Assembly: GCA_963675135.1 (NCBI GenBank)
Contig: OY776119.1
Span: forward strand, 78,609,727-78,673,726
Reading direction: 5' to 3'
Length of the DNA: 64,000 nt
DNA from: Galeopsis tetrahit
Lineage: Eukaryota; Streptophyta; Magnoliopsida; Lamiales; Lamiaceae
The first letter of the stretch is position 1; each line of letters begins with the position of its first letter. A program made the translations under genes and the position numbers. A model generated the notes under the pieces. The model worked only from the letters and a program-made list of their open reading frames with translations. It was not told where the DNA came from and did not search any database. Shown here piece by piece: positions 35,799 to 47,705 of this stretch.

Positions 35799-37163
35799 TT
35801 GCAGGTACCAGTGGGCCACAAGAAGAGGAGCATGAACAAAAAGACAGCATGGTACCTTGACAGTGGATGCTCAAGGCACATGACTGGAAACAAGGAACTC
35901 CTCACTGATTTTATTGAAAAAGAAGGCCCAAATGTTACTTTTGGAGACAGCTCACAAGCAACAACAAAAGGTTATGGTACTTTGATGATTGGTAACATCA
36001 AAGTAACCAATGTATCTTATGTAGCTGGTCTCAAATATAATCTCCTAAGTATCAGTCAATTCTGTGACAAAGATTTTAAAGTTGAGTTCTCAAGTGGAAA
36101 ATGTCTAATTAAGGATAAAACTCAACAAACCTTACTGACTGGAACTAGGAAGGGAAATGTGTATTTTGCAGACTGGGACAAGTCTACTGATGCTGCATGC
36201 TTCATTGCTAAAAGTACTAGTGAACAAAGTTGGTTATGGCACAAGAGGCTAAACCACCTGAACTTCAAATCTATGAATAAACTTGCTAGAAATGCATTAG
36301 TTAAAGGACTGCCTAATGAGGTTTTCATTAAAGAACATGTGTGTAAGCCATGTCAAGAAGGAAAACAGATTAAAGCCTCATTCAAAGGTAAACCAGTCAT
36401 CTCTACTGAAAGGGTACTTGAACTTCTACATATGGATCTGTTTGGACCAATCACCCCTTCAAGCATAAATGGTAGAAAATACACATTGGTGGTAGTAGAT
36501 GACTTCTCTAGGTTCACTTGGGTAGTATTTCTCCTTAATAAGAAGGAAACACAAGTCAAACTACCTGAACTTCTTAAGAGACTGTCAAATGAGAAAAGCC
36601 TTAGCATTATCAAGATAAGATCTGATAAAGGCACCGAGTTCATAAATTCATACATCAATGAGTATTGCACATCTAATGGTATAGCTCATGAAACCTCAGC
36701 AGCTAGAACACCTCAGCAAAATGGAGTTGCAGAAAGGAGGAATAGAACCTTAAAAGAAGCTGCTAGAACTTTAATTGCTGATTCAAATTTACCTAAGAGG
36801 TTTTGGGCTGAAGCTATAAATATTGCATGCCATACTCAAAATAGATGTTTGATTACAAAGGGGCAAGGCAAAACCCCCTATGAACTCTGGAAAGGAAGAA
36901 TGCCTAAAGTGTCATACTTTCATATATTTGGTTGCAAATGTTTCATTCACAATAATGGGAAAGAACAGTTGAAAGCTTTTGACAGCAAAGCTGATGAGGG
37001 AGTATTCCTTGGATATTCTCAAATCAGTAGAGCTTTCAGAGTCTACAACAAGAGAACCCTTATTGTGGAAGAAACACCTCATGTTGTGTTTGATGAGTCT
37101 ATCCTTGAGATCAGGAATGATAGTTTGAACCTGAAGAAATCACACAGAGGACAACCAGATTGA
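35799..37163 (+). pseudogene. copia pol: protease, GAG-pre-integrase, integrase
   Basis: Follows the gag stop in frame. Visible in order: aspartic protease core AWYLDSGCSRHMTG (about 35850); pre-integrase zinc motif with LWHKRLNHLN and CKPCQEGK; integrase core with DLFGPI, the second Asp in IRSDKGTEF and Glu in QQNGVAERRNRTLKE, thus the D-D-E set. An Ile-rich C-terminal IN segment follows. The frame ends at TGA 37161-37163, while RT-RNase H continues in another frame, so a frameshift separates IN from RT. Expression would need stop-codon readthrough or splicing from gag: the sequence ctaattgcag|gt at the gag end also looks like a 3' splice site. Confidence 0.88.
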
Positions 37164-39187
37164 GCCTAAAAGACAAAGACACTGAATTCATAGATGTTGT
37201 CCAAGCAAATCTACCTGAACATACCACATTGGACAACTATCCTGAAGGCAATCTTCCTGAGACAAACCCTACTGATGGAAATGGTGAACTGAATGAGCCA
37301 ATCCCAGTTCACATCCAGGTAACAACTACCAATGAAGAAGCAGTTCCTGCTGAGGTAGTTAATGGGTCAAATAATCAAGGGGGAACTCAAAATGTTGAAA
37401 ATGCCAATGTCCCTGACATTGAGGACAACACCCCTGATTATGATCCTGAATTAGATCCTGCACTAAATTATCCTGAATTTTATGATCAAAATGACTCAAC
37501 CTCAGTAGAGGACAACTCTACTGAAGGAATCAGAAAAAGAAGGACTTGGTTGTATGACCATCCTACTGATCTGATACTTGGTGATCCAAGTATAGGAGTC
37601 AGAACCAGAAAGTTTCATGGTGAAAGTGCTATGTTCTGTTGTTTCTTGTCAGAACAGGAACCAAAAGACATTGATGAAGCACTTCAGGATGCCAATTGGA
37701 TCACAGCAATGCAGGAAGAGCTCAACCAATTCACCAGAAATGAAGTATGGGAGCTGGTTGATAGACCTTCACATCAAGATGTTATTGGAACCAAGTGGGT
37801 GTTCAAGAACAAAAAGAATGAAAATGATGTGATTGTCAGAAACAAAGCAAGACTAGTGGCAAAAGGTTACTGCCAGCATGAAGGCATTGACTATGATGAG
37901 ACCTTTGCACCTGTGGCAAGGCTAGAAGCAATAAGGCTTTTCCTAGCCTATGCAGCCCACAAGAGGTTCAAAGTGTACCAAATGGATGTCAAGAGTGCCT
38001 TTCTGAATGGAGTCTTGAAAGAAGAGGTCTATGTGGAGCAACCACCAGGTTTTGAGATTGGAAACCAAGTATACAGGCTGAAGAAGGCTCTATATGGACT
38101 CAAACAGGCCCCTAGGGCTTGGTATGATACATTGTCACAGTTCCTATTGGATCATGGATTCACCAAGGGAACTGTGGACAGAACTCTCTTTAGAATCTCT
38201 GAAGGAGAGGACATCTTGCTTGTCCAAATTTATGTAGATGACATAATTTTTGGATCCCCTAATGAGAAGCTGTGTGAAAAATTCTCCAAGCTTATGCAAA
38301 GCAAGTTTGAGATGTCCATGATGGGGTTGATGAACTTCTTTTTGGGTCTACAAGTCAAGCAATCAAAAGAAGGAATCTTCATCAACCAAGCTAAGTACAC
38401 CAGAGAGATGATCAAGAAATTTGGGTGTACATCAAGCAAGCCAGTGAGGATCCCAATGAACACTAATTGGAAGATGGATCCTGATGAAAGTGGTGTTCCA
38501 ACCAACTCCACTGAGTATAGAGGAATCATTGGTTCACTCCTCTATCTCACTGCCAGCAGGCCTGACATCACCTTTGCAGTAGGTGTATGTGCAAGGTTTC
38601 AAGCAAATCCTAAGAAAAGCCATCTTGAGGCTGCAAAGAGGATCTTGAGGTATCTCAAAGGCACTGAAAATCTAGGCCTTTGGTACCCTGCTGATGACAA
38701 TATTGAGTTAACTGGCTACTCAAATGCTGATTATGGAGGATGCAGAATTGACAGAAAATCCACTTCAGGAACTTGTCAATTCTTAGGCAACAAACTCATA
38801 TCTTGGTTTTCCAAGAAGCAAAACACAGTGGCTACCTCCACCACTGAAGCTGAATATGTTGCTGCTGGAAGTTGTTGTGCTCAAATCCTTTGGCTGAGAC
38901 AACAACTCAGATACTACAAAGTCAACTCTACTGAAGTGCCAATATTCTGTGATAACAATAGTGCCATTGCTATATCACAAAATCCTGTCTTGCACACAAG
39001 ATGCAAACATGTGGACATCAAGCATCACTTCATTAGAGATCATGTGGAGAAGAAGGATATTAAGTTAGTAAAGATCCACACAGATAATCAAAAAGCTGAT
39101 ATACTAACTAAGCCACTTGCAGAGGCAAGGTTCCTGGAATTATCAGCAGAGTTGGGTCTTCTTGATCCAGGGAAGTTGGACAAATGA
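37160..39187 (+). pseudogene. copia pol: reverse transcriptase and RNase H
   Basis: The frame is shifted relative to the integrase part. RT motifs: KWVFKNKK, KARLVAKGYCQ, ETFAPVAR, QMDVKSAFLNG, LKKALYGLKQAPRAWYD and the catalytic IYVDDIIFGS. RNase H motifs: GYSNADYGGC, DRKSTSG, TTEAEYVAA, FCDNNSAIAI and KHVDIKHHFIRD. In the first RNase H motif the usual SDAD is SNAD, so a usually conserved Asp is replaced by Asn. The acidic, Asn/Pro-rich first about 130 residues are the linker between IN and RT. It ends at TGA 39185-39187. Confidence 0.88.
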
Positions 39188-39869
39188 GTCCAAAGAAGTT
39201 CATTCATTAAGGGGGAAATAAACTCAAACTTCAGCAGACTTGGTCAAGTCTACTGAAACTCAGAAAAGATGACCTTACTTCTTCAGGACACTTGTCCACA
39301 AATCTTCAGGACACTTGTCCATATAGGGTCAGATAAGTTGTCTTGGCTATCAAACCAAATCTTGGTATGATAAGCACCTATTTTTGGTGATCAATGCCTA
39401 TTTCGAAATCTGTTCCATTGAAATACAGTTTTCACCTTTCTGGGATTTAATTTGTCTCCCACCCAAAAGGTCACTTTCCATGCATTAAATGCTAAGATTT
39501 AACTCTTGTTTGCATTAAACTTTTTGGGACATGATCTATCTCGAAAAACCCCCAGCCTTAAACAAACATTAAAAACCACCCACGTTTTGAATAAAACAGT
39601 TCTTTCACTGTTACATTGGTTTTTGACCATTGGATCAAAACTGGCCAACTCCCCTGAAATCAATCCTAGCCGTTCATTTTGGTTTTCCATTTTTGTTCAC
39701 CTTTGAATTGCATCAAGACTTCACCAACTCATTGACAAACATTCTTTTTAGAATATTCTCAAGCCTTAAGATCCCTCTCAAACACTTCTTCCCCAAGTAT
39801 TCGAAACCCTAGCTCTAAATTTCTTCAAACTCTCTCAATCTCTATCAAACTTTTCTCTGTAACTTTCAA

Positions 39870-42800
39870 ATGGCCCCCAAAGTTAGACCAGAGATGCTCA
39901 TTGATTTCTCCAACAAGGCTCTAGACCTTGATTTTGGCAACCTGAGCAACAAAAACAACCTTCATTTTGAGCCCATAGTATCCTTTGAGAGTGAGGATCC
40001 TGAGATCAAACCAACTCTAAGATGGCTGAGAAGAGCTGGTTTGCAAAAGTTCATGGAGGAAATACCAAGTTCATGCTTGGAAGGTTACATGGCTGAATTC
40101 TTTGCCTTTCTCAAGTGGAGAGGTCAACCTGCAGATGGTAAAGTTCCCAAGGTTGTCATATACTGCAGAAGGAGAGGAAGAAGAGAGATTTCATAGAGTG
40201 AAATTCTCTTCAGAAGATATTGAAGGAGCCTTTGGATTGCCTAATGAGGGAAGGAATCCAGAAGTTTATGGTACTGGCCATGAAGATGAAATAGCTCAAG
40301 AATGGCTATTGGTTCCAGGCCCCATTTCTTCAACTCAAAATAAGAAGACTCTCAAGCCAAAATTTCTCAACCTCTTTGAGGTAGTTGCTAAGAGTCTCTT
40401 GAGCAACACTGGAAGCTTGGAGCAGGTCAGCCATCCAAGAATCAGAATCATGGCTGCTGTGATTGATGCTAGTGACAAAGGCATCAAATTTGATTGGAGA
40501 ACCTTCATCATGTCTGAGATGATGAAGGAAAAGGCTAAATTCAAAGTGAAAGCTCACAACAAAGTTGTGCTAGAAGGGAAACTCAAGTATTGCACCAGGG
40601 CAAGCTTGTTAATTGAGAGATTCTCCCATTACTCTCAGATGCAAACATTTGCAAAGCCCCTTCCAGCCCAAAAGATTCTGTTCAGGAAGCTCAGCAAGAA
40701 AACTGAGCAAAGAAGGATGCTTATGGCCAAACCTGCTGAAGAACAGGTTGAAGAAAAGCCTAAGATGAAGAAGAGAACCAAGGCCAGAGCTGTTAAAACA
40801 AGGAAAATGTCTCAATTATCTTCAGGAGAAACCTCAGGAGCATCAACTGAAGTTGATGAAGTGGCAGAAGAGGGTGTAAGTGTGCCTTCTGACCACTCAG
40901 AAGAGTTGAGGTTGAAGTATAATGAGACAAGGCAGAAGAAGAAAGGAGATAAGAGGATCAGGGAAGTTGTCCCTGAGAAGGAAGGAGAATGAAGTGGGAG
41001 CAGTAGGGTCAGCAAGAGAAGGGCCAAGCCCACTGAAAAGGTGTTGGAGCTGCAGGAAGAAAGGTCACTACAATTGGCTCTAAGAGAGAGCAGAGCTGAA
41101 AGCAGGACCAAATCTAGGTCAAGGACCAATTCATCTGGTTCTGGAACTCCAGAATCCAAGATCCCTGAAGGTCAACTTATAGAGGCCAACATCCCTGAGT
41201 TTCAGAATCCTGAGCCCAACTCCCCTGAAACCCATGTTACCCCTTCCAACCAACCCATTACCCCTGTAGATCTCACTAAGAGATATTCTCCAGAAGGGAA
41301 TGTGCAAAGAAGTGGCATTGATGTGCTTGCAGATTTAGCAGTAGATGAGACAAGACTCCTGTCTCCCCTTGACTCATCCATGCTCAATTATTCAAAGCTC
41401 TTAGAACATGCACTCAATGAGCCAACCCCCCTGAGTAAAGCCCCTTCAGACCCATTGCTCTCAAAAGCAACTGAAGCACCTTCTACTACACCAAACCCTT
41501 CTGAAGCCATCATCCCTGAAATAAACCTCCCTAAAGCCACTCTAGGAGAACCCAGAGCCAACTCCCCTATAACCCAAAGTCCCCATTCAAGTGGAGATGA
41601 GGAGGAGTATACTTATGAAAGTATGCTCAGAGGAGGAGCAAAAGCTACTGTGGACAGTTTGTATCCACAACTTGCTGAATTTCCAAGAATTCAGAAGACA
41701 TTTCAAGATCTAAGGATGCTTGTTGATGTAAAAGACAAGTCTATGATGGAGATATCACAAGTCATCCAAGATAAGGGTGCAAACTGGTGGCAAATAGAGG
41801 AGAACAGATTGCTAAACTTTGCTGGAGTTTCAAAGACAAGATTTCTCATTGATGAGGAAAGTTTTGCAAAGCTAGTAGCTGATAAAATTGAGGAGGAGAA
41901 AGAAAGGAAAGCTAAGGGAATCAAACACCCTGACAGTAGCTCAAATGATGATGATTCCCCTGATGATCCCTCAAATCCTTCAAACCCCAACCCTCCTGAA
42001 ACCCCTCAAGCCAACCTCCCTGAACCTTCTCAACCCAAGTCTTCTATAGCAGACAGACTTTCAATCCCTCCTAAAACCTATCATAGGAAAGGCTCTGTAT
42101 CTTCAGAGGTGTTGACCAAGGGTGGTAACACAACCAAAGACACATCTGCCAATGAAGGTTCTTCTGAACCCAAGGCACAGCCTAAAGATGTTGAGGTTCC
42201 TATACTAGAGGCTGGTTTGATTAAGGCCTATTCAGTGTCAGAAGAGTTGGACACTGATCAGCCCTTAATCATTCAGGATGACTCAGTGGCTGTTGAAATA
42301 AGCACTGTGATCTCCCCACAACTGCCATCTTTGAACCTTGTTGAAGGTGGAGATGTTGCAGGTTTAGGAGAAGGAGTTGAAAATGAGAAGTTAGTGGAAA
42401 AATCATAGGGAGTAGTAGATGAGAGAGATGTGGTGATCACTAGAATAGTGAGTGTACCACCAAATGAGGGTGATATAAGTGAGGAAGGGCAGGCTATTCT
42501 TGAAGTCAAATCTGAACTTCAGGAATCCCTTGATGAGAAGAGGCCTGTTCCTTTAAGTGAGGAAACTATTAAAGAAGGGAGAAAAGAAAGAGTTGAAAAT
42601 GAGAAGAAGGCTGCTGATGTATCAGAGTCTTATATAAAAGAAATAGAGGGTGATGAGTGTCTATTTCCTAACTTGTTTGATCTGTCTACTGTTGCAGGTA
42701 TTTCTTTTGACCAAATTTTTGCAGATGAGTTCTTAACAGATGCCCCTATCCAAGTAGATACAGGCTCAGCTCAAGCCTTACTTGGAATGCAATCAGAGAA

Positions 42801-44619
42801 ATTGGACTCCTTGGCTCATCAAGTCCAATCTGCTCATGCTGAAACTTCAGGAGCATTGAATGAGCAAGGAAGGACCCTAGCATCTGTAGAAATGAGGCTC
42901 ACTGGCTCTGAAGATGTTGTGCTCCCAACTCTGGAAGCAAGGATGAGTGGTGTGGAAACTGGTCTCCAAACCATTTCCACTGAAGTACAAAATGCCAAAT
43001 CCACCATGGAAGCCATCTCAGAGGAGGTCAAGAAGGATCAAAAGTTGCTAAGGGACAATCATAATGCCAATGTCAAGGCTCTCAGGCTAACTGTCAAGCA
43101 AGCTCTTGGAAAGAAGACTGCATTGCAAAAGAGAAGAGCTGAAGAGCAAAGGCTAGCTATGGTGAAAGCAGCCTCTGAAAAATTTTCCCAAGAGGTATTG
43201 GCCAACATTGCTGAAGGTGCAGTGGCCAACCTCACTGAGCTTCTCAAAGCCCAACTGGATGCATCCCTGAAAGCAACCTTGGAGGAGGTTGTTCAACAAA
43301 AGACGAAGTCTGTTCTAGCTTTCCTTAGCTTGAGCAGTGATAGGATGCAGAATATACATGATGAAAATGTATATTTGTTGGAGGAGATGAAGTCCCTGAA
43401 CCAGGCCCAATCCCTAATGGCCACAACTATGAGTGAGCTAAAACCCCAGTGTTTTGATGCTGCCAAAAAGGGGGAAAGGGAAAGAGCTAGAGCAAAAGGT
43501 GCCTTGGTGATTGGGAGCCCAGTCAAAGGGAAAGACAAAGCTGCTGAAGGAAAAGGAAAAGAGACAGAAGTGCTGAACTTAGAAGAACTAAATGAAGAAG
43601 AGCAATTGGCACTTGCATTGAAGAATTCAATGGCATCAGCACAAGAAGAAAGGATGAGGTTACAGCAGAGACCAGGTGGTGAGGTGTCTGGTTTGGACAA
43701 AGGTTATGAAGGTGTCCAAACTAGAGGAAAGATCAAGAGGGCAAAAGGAAAGAAAAGGCAAGTTGAAACCTTCACTGACTTTCCTAACAGTCTTGATCTT
43801 CCACCTGAATTCAGAATTGATGAAGATGAGCCTACATCAAAGAAGGCCAAAACTGCTGAAGAGACCAAAATTGCTGAAAAGGACAAGTCCTCTGATTCTG
43901 CCAAAAGTGCTGAAGGTCCCAAGTCCACTGAAGACATTGAAGAACTATTTGCTGAAGGATTTGGACCTGAACCTAAAAAGAAGACTACTGTCCTAGCTCA
44001 TGATCCATCAAAGTTGTTTCATGAAGGGTATGGCAAAGACCCTGAAACACAACAGAAGCTGGCCATGATGAAGGCCCAAGAGAAAATGGATCTGTTAGAG
44101 GAAGCACAAAGAGCAAGAGACAAGAGAAGAGCTAACTTTCAGAAACCAAGAAGAAGGAGAGCAACCTACAGCAAGATGAAGCCTCAGCTTCTAATCCCAA
44201 TGGACACCAAATATCCACACTTGGATAAATGGGTGCCAATTCAGCTAAATGATACATGGGAAGAGGCTAAAAGGGAGTTTGTCTATGACTATTATGTCAT
44301 TGACAGATGGAATGGAGGAGATGCAAACTCTGCCTTTACTGAGTTCATGCTGGAATACTACAGAGAGTTGTATCAACAATTACTTGCAGCTGCTGACATT
44401 GCAAGAATTGAACTCAATGCTCCCAAGCCTATCATCTACATGCCTCCAAAGCTTGATGGATGGATTGACCAAGCAAGGATTCTAAGGGAGTTCACAGAAA
44501 TTCTGAAGCTGAACAAGATGACCCTTGGACCCAAAGGAACTAACCAGGAAGCCATGGAACTCAAGAAGAGAGTGTGGGCACAATATGGGATGAACCCACC
44601 TCTTGAGGATGATCTCTAA
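39870..44619 (+). pseudogene. very long env-like third reading frame of the copia element
   Basis: A frame opens at 39870 (MAPKVRPEMLIDFS), shifts frame between about 40140 and 40196, then runs in one frame to 44619, broken only by TGA 40990-40992 and TAG 42406-42408. If read through it is about 1580 codons. The first third is globular (about 39870-40750). The middle is Pro/Ser/Glu-rich with many repeated PE/SPE-type motifs and NLS-like basic runs (KMKKRTKAR). 42780-43480 is strongly coiled-coil. The end (from about 44160) is a compact aromatic-rich domain (DKWVPIQLNDTWEEAK). SIRE/Maximus elements carry an env-like ORF here, but I see no clear signal peptide or transmembrane helix, so an envelope role is not supported by sequence alone. 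Confidence 0.7.
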
Positions 44620-45149
44620 GAATGGCTAAGTCTTCTGACTTTTTCTGGATGAAAAATTATCTTATCTGAAGATATCTTTTGCTATGTGGTCAAATCTGCT
44701 GAAGTATTGGACAAACCTGCTGATATGGTGTTTGCTCTGATATGGTTTAGATTGCTCTGATACAAGAATAGATGTGTTCTACTTTGATATCTGAAATATT
44801 TTGTATTAGCTCTGATACTTGAAGTAGTTGTTTTACTCTGATCTTATGTTTAGAATGTATTTGTAGTAAAATGTTATCTTGAATTCATGCTCTGATAAGT
44901 TATTTTTCAACTATCAACATGCCTGTAATGATTTTTATATGAATGATAGTTGAACCACCTTTGAATCAAGATACATTATTGCAAAAATCTCTATATGCCT
45001 ATCCTTGAAACCTATTTGCAACAAAAACAGTGAATACACTAACACATTGTCTTTTCAGGAATATTGACCTTAGTCATGTCTTCTGAAGATATATGTAATA
45101 GGTGTAGACAAGTCACTTTTGCATAGAATGTGTAGGTTTTGGCATCATC
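44620..45149 (+). other. copia 3' untranslated region with gctctgat repeats
   Basis: Several copies of gctctgata or ctctgat between 44720 and 44900, then sequence leading into the polypurine tract. No gene. Confidence 0.6.
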
Positions 45150-45163
45150 AAAAAGGGGGAAAT
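45150..45163 (+). other. polypurine tract
   Basis: aaaaagggggaaat immediately precedes the 3' LTR; this is the plus-strand primer site used in reverse transcription. Confidence 0.85.
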
Positions 45164-46919
45164 TGTTGGGAATAAAATGATACATGTTTTGATTAAATAC
45201 CAAAACCCCCTGAGACATGCCCAAGTCTAGATGATTGTGTTCAAAATGTGATAGAACACATAGCACAAGGCTAGATGAGAAGCTGATATGTTAGGCAGCT
45301 CTTAGATGATTAGATGCACAATGTGAGGGGGAACCTATGACTTCAAAATGATCAAGATCAAGTCCCCTCAAGGCTCAAAGTCTGGAACAAACTCTAAGGA
45401 CAAGAAAACTCCATATGAAATCTAAAACCTTGATCAGGAGAGTTGTCCAGAAGAGTTTCTTCTATGCAAGAAGAAGATTGCAAAGCTCAAAAGGACAAGA
45501 TTAATCAAATATTATGATCAGGAGAGTTGTCCAGAGAAGTCAACTCTATGTGAAAAAGCTCTGATGCTAAAAGACCAAGTATGCTGATCAGGAGAGTTGT
45601 CCAGAAGAGTTGTCTCAGCAAGATTGAATCAGAACAGATGTTTTAAAGGTTGAAGGTCAACTATGCTGAAGAAGCTAGAGACAACCACACCCTAAAGAAC
45701 TTCATTGAGACATGCTAAGATCAACTTGGAGTGAAAGAAAGGGAAAGAGCCAAGTCATCTGAAGAAGAGCAAGCCAACCTTGCTGAAAGGCAAAACTGCT
45801 GATAGTGATAAGGAGAGTTGTCCAGTTGATAAGGAATGTTGTCCTATCATTGGATAAACCTTCAGAAGCCATGTCCTAGTCCTAACAAGAAGTCAAACAT
45901 TGGGAAAAGTGCTGCAGAAAGAAGACAAAGTCTTACAAGCCGTTTATTACCCAAATAAGGACATGTCACTATCAAGAATATGTCTTCCAGTTTGAAGAAC
46001 TCAAGGAAGACATTTATAGCAATTTGGGGCTGCCTCTCCAACGGGCAAATCTCCATTTTGTCTATAAATACAAGGAGTGTGAAGACCATTGAAGCACCTC
46101 AACCTTGACAAGAATATCCAACTATCCTACAAGTCAAAGTGCTTTCAAAGCTATCAAAGACTATCTTAGTCTTCAAACACTTCTTCTAAGCTAATCCCAA
46201 TTGTATATCCATACATAAGCTTAGAGAGATATCCTATCCTTATACCTTGATCTTCATTGTAAAGGATATCTCATTAGTTGGAACCTTACTTCAATCCTTA
46301 CCCCTTTCAAGTGAGAAAGTGAGAAGGTTGTAGTAGTAGAAGTGGTAGGAGCTGACTGTTGAGAGAAGAACAGTTCAGTTCTGAGTTGAGAAGAGGGTAC
46401 TAGGACTCTAGACATCCTAGGGATCAATTCACCAAGGAGTGGTGTTATTGATCAAGTGCACCTTGGCACTATAAAACAAGTTAATTCCAAGAGTAAAGGA
46501 ATTATCCTGTTAAATCAGGGAAAGTGGATGTAGGAGCTTGAGTCTCTGAACCACTATAAACTCTTGTGTTGATTTACCTTACAAAGTACTTACATTCATT
46601 CAACACTGCACACAAAACTGATCTTTCAAAAGATACATATTCAAAGACTGTGCAAAACTGATTTGGACAAGTTCCCTGAAACTAAACTGGACTACTTTGG
46701 ATTGACAAAGTGATTTCAGAAACTTAAGGAGTCTAAACTTAAAGGGCCAACCACTATTCCGCACATATAACTCCCCTAGATAGTTATTCAACTGAATACT
46801 CAATAGTACTTAGTAGTTTAACTATCTTAGAAGAGTTAATCATCTTCAGCAGTGTTGTCCAAGACAACCTTGCTGAGCTCTGGTTTGATCAAAGTTGAAA
46901 AGAATTGCATACAAGTGTA
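45164..46919 (+). repeat. 3' LTR of copia element, truncated by about 49 bp
   Basis: Collinear with 29715-31470 at a constant offset of 15449, with about six substitutions seen. Its match ends at tacaagtgta, so the poly-C hairpin and CCAACA terminus are missing and unrelated DNA follows at once. TATA box copy at 46063-46070. Confidence 0.92.
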
Positions 46920-47048
46920 AGAGTGTGATATAAAGGAAAGGTCAATGGAAAAAGGGAAAAATTAATGAGGGATAAATGTGTCAAAAAAATATGTTCCTTA
47001 ATTCTATACAAAATGACAAATGCGACAAACTTTTTGAATCGGAGGGAG
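46920..47048. mobile_element. right part of a Stowaway-type MITE
   Basis: Ends ttgaatcggagggag followed by TA (47049-47050), a canonical Stowaway right end. The matching left end is absent: the block starts abruptly at the truncated LTR, so one deletion probably removed both the LTR end and the MITE start. Confidence 0.62.
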
Positions 47049-47050
47049 TA

Positions 47051-47705
47051 ATAATAACTAATTCCGATCAAATAATTATTATTATAACATCAAAGATAAG
47101 TAAAAAAAATGGATTTATTAATGAACACCCACCAAATTCGAATCAATAAATTGATTTGACGAAATCAATCATGCATTAAATTGACAACAAAGATGGAAAT
47201 AATGTGATTTGATATGATTAAAAGAATATCATAATAATGAATTTATCTATCAATAAATTTTATAAAAATTGTTAAATTTTAAAAGAAACCGAATAAAAAT
47301 CTCAGGTTTAACAAAATAGTTCGATAGATGGCCCAAAAAAACGGAAAAAATAACTTGTAACTTGAAAAAAAATCTGAATAATTATTCAAGCTTAAGAAAT
47401 AATAAATAGCAACCACCCATTACCACTATCCTAATCTGATTGGACTACATTTGCAAAGAACAACACAAAATAAATAAAACGGTTGGGAGTTAAAAAAAGA
47501 AGGCAATTAAGAGACATGACAATTAAGTGATACGACTCTTCAACTCGCCATTTCAAATCTTCCATAATCCTCTATTAACCCATTATAAAATAAAGGTTGT
47601 TCGCATTCCATTAGTCATACTACAAAAAACGAGTTGCGTCAACTTTACTACGTTTGAAATCAGCAAGAAAGCCAAAAAATCAGAAATATTCGTTCAAAAA
47701 ACAAT
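47051..47705. other. AT-rich upstream region of F-box gene 2
   Basis: No gene. It must contain the promoter and 5' UTR of the following gene; no clear TATA position can be chosen. Confidence 0.4.

Larger units (their letters stand above)
29715..46919 (+). mobile_element. Ty1/copia retrotransposon, SIRE/Maximus-like, 17.2 kb
   Basis: Order: 5' LTR (29715-31519), PBS, gag (split by a solo LTR), stop codon, protease-integrase, frameshift, RT-RNase H, a very long env-like reading frame, polypurine tract, 3' LTR (45164-46919). The integrase-before-RT order defines Ty1/copia. The long third ORF after RNase H is typical of the SIRE/Maximus lineage. Ends are TGTTGG...CCAACA. The LTRs differ at about six positions over 1756 aligned bases with no net indel, so insertion is recent. 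The 3' LTR lacks its last about 49 bp, so no target duplication can be read. It is not autonomous as it stands. Confidence 0.93.

Noticed and set aside
40330..44485. Numerous antisense and alternate-frame ORFs in the copia third reading frame
   Set aside because: They overlap a much longer frame with consistent composition and are shadows of it.
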